Assembly: GCA_022828595.1 (NCBI GenBank)
Contig: JAKGHH010000001.1
Location: forward strand, 74,706,401-74,770,400
Direction: 5' to 3'
DNA: 64,000 nt
DNA from: Nelumbo lutea
Lineage: Eukaryota > Streptophyta > Magnoliopsida > Proteales > Nelumbonaceae
This document shows, piece after piece, positions 55,223-64,000 of the stretch. The translations under genes were made by a program, and so were the position numbers. Within the stretch, counting starts at the first letter, position 1; each line of letters starts with the position of its first letter. The notes below the pieces were generated by a model that was given only the letters and a program-made list of their open reading frames with translations, was not told the origin of the DNA and did no database searches.

Positions 55223-57213
55223 TAATCTTTGCTTGCGTAGCCATGGAAACTATCGTTTACGTTAGACCACAACAATGGAGGTTTTAAGATGGTGGAGGAA
55301 AAAAGGTTTTCTAGCCTAGAATCCCTATCTTCCATGTATTCACTATTTTTTTCATGCTCTCTCTCTCTCTCTCTCCAATTGAATCTTAATTTTTTTGCTA
55401 CCTTAATTTGAAAGCAACATTGATCAATCTATTTGTTGTCCATCACAATTTGGAGGAGAAATTCCAAAATATCTATACAAAAAATGCAAATCCAATAAAT
55501 ATAGGGCCCGTGGCGTATCTTTCCATGCGGTCTTTCGGCTGTTTACAAGTCGGAAAGACAGAAAATCTATCTATTCTCATTTGGCATGCGGAAGACCTAG
55601 CCACCAAAAGACGGGGTGCCAAAAAGACCTAAGAAACCCATTTTGGGCTGATTTTGGGAAGCTCCAAGTGAAATTTCTCGTGTCTTTCACATTTTAATCT
55701 TACATGGAAAGACCCGAAATAATGCACGGAAAGACACGTATATGCCAAACGTTCTTCAAACTGCTTAGATTTTATGTTGAAAGTTCAATACGTCTTTTGA
55801 CTATCTGAGCTAGAAGATATTCTCAAAATATCTTAAATGACCACTGTTGTCTTAAATGACCACTGCCGTGAGCTTTTCGCAAGATAGCTGGATTTGATAG
55901 GTTAGGCAAGGACAACTCTAGTTGGGAATAGGAGCTTTAAGGAAATGAGAACAGAGAAGCAGATATAGAGGATATTAATCAGCTTCTCTTTACAATAGTT
56001 TAAGAAAATTGACCAAAGCAAACTTGTATCAGTGACCTTGATTAAAGCAAGTTTTCTGTTTAATTCTATAAAGTCTAATTTGTTCTTTTCTGTTCTTCCA
56101 TTTATGTGGCTGCAAGTTTTACAAAGTCTTGAATTGATGACTATTCTTAATCCCCCTCGACCTCATCTTCATCATGGCCTCTTCAGTTAGTTTTCGTAAA
56201 CAGTTGAATTGTTTGCGGCCTATAATTTTTGTTGTTTTCTGTTTTATTTTTCAATTTCCCATTATTTTGTTATTATAATTTTTATTATTTATTTTTGCAA
56301 TTTTATATTTTCTACAATTTCTATTTTTTTTTTAATTTTTTGTTTTTCTTTTTTTCTGTAAATTTGGTTAATTATTCTTCATTTCTGTATTTTTATATTT
56401 TTGTATCATTTGAATTTTTGTTGTTTTATGCAATTTCTGTTTTTCTATTTTTATGTAATATATATTAATTTTCTGTTTTTTTTTTTGTATAATTTCTGTT
56501 ATATTTTCTTGAAAATTTTGTTAATTTTCTGCATTTTTACATTTTCCTATAATTTCTATACTTTTCTGCATTTTTTTTTATTTTCTCATAATTTCTGTTT
56601 TTATTTTTTGTGTAATTTTTTTTATTTTATCCAAATGGATTAATTTTTTTAGAATAATTCCGAATATATATATATATACATTTATACATTAACTATACGT
56701 ATTGGTTGATACATATCGATATATAATCTTAGGATGTATTGGGGTTTTGATCGATTTAAGGGATGGACGGATCTTAAATCAGTTCCTCTGAATCGAATTG
56801 ATTTGAAAAAAAAAAAAAAAAACTATAAATACACCTGAGCGTAACGATATTTTGAATCTTGATGCTTATTTTACTTATTTATCCACATATAATGCATACG
56901 TAGTTGCACATTTTAAAGAATAAAAAATCGTTCAGAATTTGTTTTTGTTTTTTTTAGAAGATGATGATATAGCGAATATGACAGTATGAGCTCGACACCA
57001 TACATGTAAAATTATGGGAATACATTAACAAGGGTTTATGTAAAATTCAATCACAAAACAAATAACAGACGTACACCTTTCTTTTGATCAGCAAATAACA
57101 GACTTTTTTTTATAAACAAATAACACACCTTAATACATAGTTACTCCAAACAGTAGAAGAAATGCATGGTTATAACTTATAAGCAAGCCTTTATTTTATT
57201 TTTATCTCTTCTC
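55223..57213. other. Gene-free stretch with T-rich tract
   Basis: No gene supported. (CT)n at about 55360-55376. A possible MITE at about 55505-55765 (tttccatgcgg and tttccgtgc arms) is uncertain. At 56220-56640 a T-rich strand makes Phe/Tyr-rich ORFs that are not convincing as genes. Confidence 0.4.
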
Positions 57214-57537
57214 TCAAGGTAATCCACCACCAAAGCCACCACCAGCTCCTCCACCAAAGCCACCTCCTGCTCCACCACCAACTCCAACCCCAAAGCCTCC
57301 TCCAGCACCACCACCAAATCCACCACCACCTCCAAAGCCTCCACCACCACCACCACCAAACCCAGATCCACCAACCAGACCAGCACCCCCACCCCCACCA
57401 CCAAGACCACCACCGAATCTCTTATGAAAGAATATCTTCTCATCCTTGAACGTACTCTCTTTACCCACGAACTTCCTGGCGCTAGTGTTGCAAACAAGAG
57501 CACCAAGGAAAACAAGGAGAAGAAGTTTGGTAGTCAT
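57214..57537 (-). CDS. Secreted glycine-rich protein, family C
   Basis: 107 aa from ATG 57537; the frame extends four codons further, but that codon is GTG, so the internal ATG is preferred. Leader MTTKLLLLVFLGALVCNTSA, probably cleaved before RKFVG. A charged segment (KESTFKDEKIFFHKRF) precedes a Gly-Phe-rich tail made of GGGFGGGAGGGFG-type units. Short, single exon. The charged spacer is unlike families A and B. A TATA box at 57605-57611 is about 70 bp upstream. Probable wall or apoplast protein by composition; no specific function recognised. Confidence 0.85.
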   Translation of the reverse strand: MTTKLLLLVFLGALVCNTSARKFVGKESTFKDEKIFFHKRFGGGLGGGGGGAGLVGGSGFGGGGGGGFGGGGGFGGGAGGGFGVGVGGGAGGGFGGGAGGGFGGGLP

Positions 57538-57604
57538 CTTATTTGGCACTAAGTAATAGTAGTAGTGATTCTTTTAGATGAGAAGTGGAGTTTCGACGGA
57601 GGGA

Positions 57605-57611
57605 TTATATA
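57605..57611 (-). promoter_or_regulatory. TATA box of family C GRP gene
   Basis: Minus-strand ctatataat, about 68 bp upstream of ATG 57537. Confidence 0.7.
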
Positions 57612-58304
57612 GACGTTCGATCGACACTTTAATTTGCGGAAGGGGACGGTTGAGAAGGTTACAATTACACGCATCTCACAAAAATTCCGTGTTAGGGCGG
57701 GTCGGCTGGATGGTTAATATACCCCAACTGCCACCTTTCAAAAGAGACCCACCAGAGAGCTTCACCCAAGTTGATCACTTTGTTGACCTAAGAGATAGGA
57801 CTTTTTCATGAATGATCTTTTCTTGCTTGCGAGTTGCGACTTCATTTTTCAACGCCTTCCCCACTTCACTCATTAAGCTACCTCTTCTTCTTCTTTACCA
57901 CTAAGGCTGCATTTGGCATTCGATTTATCTTTTTTTGTCAGCTAATACACCCCAATCAATACTGAGTTTTTAATTGCAAAAATGAGATAAGTTATTAAAA
58001 TAAAGAATACCAAATGAAGACCAAGTCATGATCATAATCTAACAATCAGAAGAGGTGTTATGAATCATGAAAAAGTGAAAGTACAATTCTATGGGAAGTC
58101 AGAACTTCAGTCACACAGCATCCAGTCACACATCAGGAATATCTTCTGAACATGTATGCTAAATTCGTGTAGAAATCTTTCCAATATACAGTTGCATTCC
58201 TATGCTTTCATGGTGTGTGTAGAGTTTTTGAACAACATTAATATTATGCTTTAATAGGTTTAGCATAATATTAATACTAAAAGCCATTAGATGGAGAAAC
58301 ATAA
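57612..58304. other. Upstream region of family C GRP gene, no further gene
   Basis: AT-rich; nothing else supported. Confidence 0.4.
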
Positions 58305-58423
58305 TACTCAGTTTGGAAGGAGTGCAAATGCAAATATGTATAGTGCAAATACATATAAAATAATACAAAATACAAGGTTATGCACTCTACATATTTGTAT
58401 TTGCACTCCTTCCAAACTGAGCC
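58305..58423. mobile_element. Palindromic Tourist-like MITE
   Basis: Arms of about 41 bp mirror each other with two mismatches (ctcagtttggaaggagtgca at each outer end). Same family as 31722-31839 and 33900-34018. A partial direct repeat of its right half (ataatacaaggttatgcactctacat) follows at 58424-58462. Confidence 0.8.
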
Positions 58424-58462
58424 TAAAATAATACATAATACAAGGTTATGCACTCTACATCA

Positions 58463-60418
58463 TCCAAGTAATGCATTTTCCCAGGTAAGTGATTCTTGGA
58501 AAAACATTGCTTGGATACTCACAAATACAGAATTTGGCTGTACAAAGCGTTACCCAAGGCATGAGAATCCATGTGATTTGAGTTTTTGGTTATTCGGATA
58601 TCGGTTACCAGGATTATTGCAATGCAGGGTTACCAGGATTACTCTCCGGGAAAAATAAAAACCTCATGGGCCCATTATAGTGGAGGCCAAATGCAGAATT
58701 ATTGCAATTTTTTGAAACCCACCCACTTATCCCCCATTTTTAGCGGAAAATGAGCGAGTCCTATGAGCATGGAGATATAACAAGAGGCTGATGGGTGTAG
58801 GACTGTCAATGGATTCCAAATATATATATATATATATACATTATGTTTATAATTAATAAATCCAAAATTTTATTTATATAAATGTATTATATATGTGAAG
58901 TTAAAAAGTAACTAATCTTGAAAGCAATTTTATTAAACATGTAGTTCCCTCCACTCTCAAAAAAGTTACGGCTAGTTGAATATTGATTTGTTCATCTCCA
59001 AATCACTCTCGAAAATACTCACTTCAAATGGTGTGGAATAACGACCAGATTTTCTAATTAATTTTTACTCCAACATGCTGTGAGACCCAACTAATTGAAA
59101 TTTCACTTAATTGAATCATTTTTTACACACTATGATACCAGAACGGCATGATACCAAAAAACAAATTCATAACCAATTAACACCAGTGTAATATAAAAGG
59201 TAACCAATCAGAATATTGCTATTTTCTTAACTCAAATAAAAGATCTGCTACAAAAGCCTTCAATTGAACCAAAAAATCAGTATAAAGGCTTTAAATATCT
59301 GGTGTGGATTTCGTTCTTATAGATAAAATCTTTTTTTTCTTTTTTAATACTCCAGGAAGAGAGGCAGCCACTTTAAATTTTATGAACCTTTATAAAAGAT
59401 AATAAAAAAATACAGAGGAAAACGTCGCCTGCCTTACCCAAAGATTACAAAACTCTCTCTCACTCTCAACCCAGCCCATACAAGCCAAGGAAAAAGAAAG
59501 TACCAACAAACCTAAATACCACTATCTGTTCCTAGCATTTGGCAAACAATTTGTGAGAATAGTACCCAAGTACCGAGTGGTCATTAGCTAGTTTTCCGTC
59601 AAAACCAACATAGTGTTTTGAAAACTTCTCAAAAAAAAAAAAAGAAAAGAAAAACAATTAACACTGCATTCATTTCAAGTAGCTGTTACTATTTTTCCTT
59701 TAAACTAAGCAAACGGGGGGACGCATGTAGGAAGTAACTACACTGAAAAAGGGAAAGAGACAACATTTTTCACTAACCAGAAGAAAGAATAATTCTTAGC
59801 CATATAGACGTTCCAAATTTATGTTAGTTGCTATAAAAGTTAATTCATAGGTACGGGTCATGATAGAAGAAAAACTTGTAACCTGTGTCATAAAAGTGAT
59901 TAAACCAATCAGATGGTATTTATCAAAATTCATGGGGGTTTTGATTGGTCAATATCCTTCCGGCAGCATAGAATATAAATAACATTTCTTTTTGCACAAA
60001 AATAGTTTCTCTCAGACTCAAACTTGTATTCTCGCTCATGTCAACCAGAGATATTTGTGCTGAGATCTTGAAGTCGAGCATAATAGCCGATTGAATAAAA
60101 CTAAGTTTCACAAACTTGGCTTCCATTTCTTTTAGTTGCACCCTTTCAAATAAAAGACGGAAAGAGAAATATGGTGGAAAGAAAGGCTAATCTAGTTAAA
60201 ATTGCACAAAGTCGTGCTTTTGTTTTTTGATAAATCACACAAAGTTATACATAGATTCTTTAGTTACACCCTTTCAAATACGTATGGTATAAAGTCAAAA
60301 ACTTTACAATCATAATTTCAAAACATTGTAAAAACAATTTAGATACATGTGTGGCACTTCACCAAAAAGTTATTTACATGTTCCTCAATCGGCAATAAAA
60401 TCACTCAACAAAGTATAC
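58463..60418. other. Gene-free spacer, probable 3' flank of the Rab3GAP gene
   Basis: No coding sequence supported. A minus-strand ORF at 59923-60141 lies downstream of the Rab3GAP stop and shows no known domain. The 3' UTR of that gene must lie at the right end of this stretch; no unambiguous end signal chosen. Confidence 0.4.
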
Positions 60419-63400
60419 TTAAACAACAGTCCAATCATTTTCATCTACACAAGGGGATGCATCAGCTTGAGATGTGCTGGGTTTGGGAGGCTTCTTTGAA
60501 AATAGAGATGGCTTCCCATCGAACAGATTAGAGAATACCTGACGTGTGGAAGTGTCATCCATGTTTTTCTGGTCTTTTGAGACAGGTTTTCTCCTATCCC
60601 TACCACCAAAGTTGAGGCTGAGTTTCATGAACCGACTTTTTGGCTCACCTGTGGTTTCTTCAGACTGGTTCATGATTATTAGGCTATCCTCAGGATGAAT
60701 TAAGATCGTCTCCACTGTTTCATACACCTATACACCATTTTCCCTCTGTAAGCATCTGTTTTACCACAGACAATACAGGTAACTCCATTTCATCACACTA
60801 CATTAGTAATTAACTCCAAACTCAAGCAGCTGAGCTTAATATGTTAAGAGTATTTCTATTTTTTTAACAGGTAAGGTAAGCTTAATATATTAAGAGTGAG
60901 CATTTCTATTAGGGTGGGAAGTTAGCAAGAAGCACTATCTGTTGCAGGTGGTGGAGATATAAAGGGATCCACCATGGTTGCCACCTCACAACGAAGACTT
61001 TTAGGTCAAAAGCTTCTCAAAAGTTCCCTGATCATCTACTTTTTCTAAATTGATAGTCTTATTAGATATTTATTTCTGAATTGTTATCTGCCCACTTTTT
61101 ATTATCAAAACAAAGTAAATAGATGGTAATGACCATTCGACTGGATTCACTTTTAATTTTAAAAGACCAGACAGTATCAATTAAATGGAGGATCACCCCA
61201 ACCAGCATGAGTGACATGTAAGATATTATATTAGTACAAATATAGTCCAATTTATGATAACATAAAAGCAGGTGAATTTCTAGATCAAAGTCAAAACCTA
61301 TGTGCAAGGGGCACAATAAAGCTTAGCTTGGGATCAAACTAGACCTAAAATCCAAGAAGGTTAATTTACACATGTTTGTTGACAATGATCAAAGTCTTGA
61401 TTAGTGTTATCAATGCTGTAGGCCGATGACGTTGTTTTGGCCTCTAGTTTATTTGATGACTAGTAGGCACTGAATCCAGATCATTTATGTGTGTGTATAA
61501 ATGAATAATAAATATAAACTATAATATCTGAATCAGTTAGTAGGATTTGAACCAATCCAAATATACAAAACATATAATTGAATATAACCCAGATCAGGGA
61601 ATATCTAATCTGAATCCATCATATATATATATATATCCCTGCCTGGAACCCACTCTTTGACTTGGTTTAGTGGTTCAAATAAATAGGCCTTGCCTTGTTG
61701 GAAATGAACATTAAATAGACAATAAATCTAGGGACTACCTGGCATAAATCATCAAGATTTTCACTCCAAATTTCACCCTGGCACATGGCAACCATGTAGT
61801 CCTTGCACTCATAGAACAGCTTGGAAAAATGATTGTTTGTAGAAAGTGTAGCTTCAGAAATAACAAATCCTGAAACCAGCTGCACATTTAGGAAAAATAT
61901 GATGCATTAGTACTACACAAAAAAAGTACTGAATATAAGAATCAAACATGGCTCAGATCCTACTCTGTTTCAGTCAATTACTTAGAAGTTGGAAGATTGG
62001 TTTTATGATGGAATCAAGACAAGAAGAAATAGGTTAAGAAGCTCTTGAAGAATAAGCAGGAGGTTCAAAAGAAGAACAAGGCACAAGGGGTCTATGCCTC
62101 TAAAGTGCACAGCCTTTACATGACTGTTAAGAACTGTTACTCCCCAACGTACAGACTGTTTCATAAACTAAAACTTTAAGGTAATGTGAAATAAATGGAT
62201 AAGGTTTCCTCCACACAAGCCCAAAAGATGAACAAAGGGGTATATGCCTGTAAAGAGCACAGCCTTTACAGGACCATTAAAAAATGAAAAATGCAAATGA
62301 ACAGATTTTCTATTAAGTTCACATATTGCTACATGATTTCAACAGTCATCTATCAGGGAGAACTATTAAAGTTGAATAAATAATAGCAGTAAAGTTTATA
62401 ATAATTTCCACATATTTACAATTTTTTTCTGAAAATTACCATGTGTACACATATTTCAAGGACAGGAAAAATGCATTTGGTAACTAAGTGCAGTTTCCTA
62501 GATATAAAGGTTACAGTCAACTAGAGAAACCAATACCAGATTGCCGACAGGAAAGCATAAGTAGTTTCTATTTGCAAAGTACACAAGAAATGGTATTGAA
62601 GACAGGAAGACATTGTTCATAAGGCACATAATAGAACTCACCAATGAAATAAAGAGCTGTTTAAGAAGCTCAGAAGGCTGGATATCCTCTAAAGCTTGCA
62701 ATATGCCTTCCCTAGAAAATTAAAACAATCAAGCTATTGTCAAAAGAAGGATGTCCTCAGAAGAATTTAATATGCCTTCCCTACATAACTAAAATAATAA
62801 ATTATTCTTGTCAAAAACAAACTTTTAGAAACATCATAGAGATAAAAATTACAGCTAGAGTGAAAAGGAACTTCAGCCATTTTATTGCTAAGAACTGACA
62901 TGGGGCAATTGCAAGTCATATAAATATAAGGATGTTGCAGGAACAACCTGTAGAAGAAACTTTCCTACTTACACTGCCAAATCCTCATCAAAGAGTGGTG
63001 CTTGTTTTGCAGCAGGTAATGGTTTAGCATTCTCCCACAGTTCGCGCCATAAATTACCTACGCATGGGTGAGCATAAATTATATGATTATTAGGCACATA
63101 AAAAAGGATAAGCTTTAGGAACTTATGTTTTCTGTGCAGTTTTGAACTAATTACGATTTTAGGCTAGGGACAATAACAAAATACTCTTAAATGACAAATG
63201 AGGAGATGTGACCTTCTTTTTGCATTCGACTACTCAATTGACCTCTCCTAGATGATGCATCTCCACCACTAGAGGAGTCTTTAGTTTCATTACATGGTTC
63301 AGTTTCCATCCAATCTGGAGGAGAATGCCACCTTACAAAATCTTCTAATATGCATCCAGGATTTGCAGCCTATTACATGATGCTTGATCAATTTGACTTA

Positions 63401-63555
63401 AAAGAACAAGCAAGTAGTACATATATTAATAACATCACAAACCTAGAATGCACATAATCATCTAGAAAACGTATAAAAATGTAAAAGCTTCATTACTGAA
63501 TTTCACCTTGAAGGATTGCATGTCAGAGAGGAGTTGAGAACATCCAGGACCAACA
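60419..63555 (-). CDS. RAB3GAP1: Rab3 GTPase-activating protein catalytic subunit, C-terminal exons (partial)
   Basis: Six exons on the minus strand: 63507-63555, 63213-63369, 62973-63057, 62642-62711, 61739-61879 and 60419-60727. The junctions are phase-consistent, introns are GT-AG, and the stop codon ends the last exon. Signature segments: SFKAANPGCILEDFVRW, HSPPDWME, GQLSSRM, NLWRELWENAKPLPAAKQ, PLFDEDLAVEGIL, LFYECKDYMV, DDLCQVYETVE and the terminal DENDWTVV. ANPGC-LEDFVRW and LW-E-WE-AKP-PA--Q are diagnostic of the Rab3GAP catalytic family, also in animals. The protein activates GTP hydrolysis or exchange on Rab GTPases at membranes, with a non-catalytic partner. Upstream exons, including the N-terminal region, lie beyond the window. 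Intron 3 contains a decayed duplicate of the 62711 exon start. The donor at 63213 (gtcaca) is weak. Confidence 0.93.
62735..62790 (-). pseudogene. Decayed duplicate exon inside a Rab3GAP intron
   Basis: Minus strand: tgtag followed by ggaaggcatatt and then a gaggacatcc stretch, closely resembling the acceptor and first codons of the real exon beginning at 62711 (ctag, ggaaggcatatt, gaggatatcc). The duplicate starts at 62780, about 70 bp upstream. Its frame would read EGIL..SEDI and then meet a stop, so its use would truncate the protein. Confidence 0.65.
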
Positions 63556-64000
63556 CTGAGCATAACAGGAAAAACATAATGATTTGTTAATAGGTGCCTT
63601 CTGCTTATCATGGAATTAAATTAAAATTAACACTAAAAGAGATTGACTAGCATTAATTCCAAACATTATGAAGACCTGTAATAAAAAGTGACTTAAAATA
63701 TCCTGTATTTAAGAGCCTATAAATAAAAAAAACATAAGAAATATATAGTGTATTGTAGGATGTACCAACAGAAATACTAATAAGAGTTTCAATGGCAATA
63801 ACTAATAACATAATAAAAGTGTCTGCCTTGTAATTTTTGTCACCTAGGCAGGCACCATGGTTTTCAAGCTAGGCACCTCCCCAAGGACATGTTGTCAGGT
63901 AGGCCATGCCAAAGGAGGCATCTAAGCAACTCTTTGACAAATAAAGAATCCAGAATCCAAAATTAAGATATCTGTTTACTACTGTTGAAGCGCATTTTTG
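63556..64000. other. Rab3GAP intron or unrecognised upstream exons
   Basis: No further exon could be assigned. It contains a tgtcacctaggcaggcacc / caagctaggcacctcc repeat-like stretch (63835-63925) typical of dispersed plant repeats. Confidence 0.4.

Noticed and set aside
56229..56643. Phe/Tyr-rich ORFs
   Set aside because: Produced by a T-rich low-complexity tract; no codon structure or start context supports a protein.
57538..57549. Longer start of the family C GRP
   Set aside because: The upstream codon is GTG; ATG 57537 has the proper leader and TATA spacing. The same reasoning removed TTG starts at 29690 and 43465.
59923..60141. Minus-strand ORF downstream of the Rab3GAP stop as a further exon
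   Set aside because: The coding sequence ends at 60419 with a conserved DWTVV-like terminus; this ORF has no family resemblance.
1..64000. tRNA, rRNA or other structured RNA genes
   Set aside because: None recognised on either strand; tRNA-like words at 4451 and 48440 are retrotransposon primer sites.

Overview
This is a nuclear segment of a flowering plant, most likely a eudicot; I cannot name the species. The evidence is an intron-rich eukaryotic gene at the right end, secreted plant-type glycine-rich proteins, Ty1/copia elements primed from initiator Met-tRNA, a Tat-lineage Ty3/gypsy element (dual RNase H, known only from plants) and many short TIR transposons in an AT-rich background. 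Most of the 64 kb is transposon-derived. There are four apparently functional glycine-rich protein (GRP) genes, one disrupted GRP gene, and the 3' part of a Rab3GAP catalytic subunit gene.

Layout. 0-2 kb: hAT-like MITEs and a promoter-like AT-rich stretch. 2.1-10.4 kb: copy 1 of a segmental duplication. It carries a GRP gene that is broken by a copia element (4223-9192) inside its signal-peptide codons, by a nonsense codon, and by loss of its TATA region. 10.4-14.5 kb: MITEs and anonymous DNA. 14.5-25.0 kb: a decayed Tat gypsy element with protease, RT, RNase H, a second RNase H, integrase, an antisense ORF, a probable nested insertion and a 3' LTR that stops near the expected U3/R boundary. 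25-29.6 kb: a possible small gene remnant, a tandem duplication and several MITEs. 29.7-36.1 kb: two paralogous GRP genes of one family on the plus strand, sharing a promoter block. 36.5-41.5 kb: AT-rich repeats and a satellite-like array. 41.5-44.9 kb: copy 2 of the segmental duplication with the intact GRP gene (minus strand). 45.7-55.2 kb: a nest of a reverse-oriented copia, a forward copia (48181-53982), a GATAC-rich repeat inside that, and a hAT-like MITE. 57.2-57.5 kb: a third type of GRP gene (minus). 58-60.4 kb: no gene seen. 60.4-63.6 kb: the last six recognised coding exons of the Rab3GAP catalytic subunit gene (minus), which continues beyond the window.

The GRP genes encode small exported proteins with hydrophobic leaders followed by Gly-rich repeats, probably cell-wall or apoplast proteins. 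They fall into three families that do not share their leader-proximal sequences, so the locus is a loose cluster rather than one tandem array. The mobile elements account for most of the remaining structure. In several cases the target-site duplications, or empty sites in the paralogous duplication, can be read directly.
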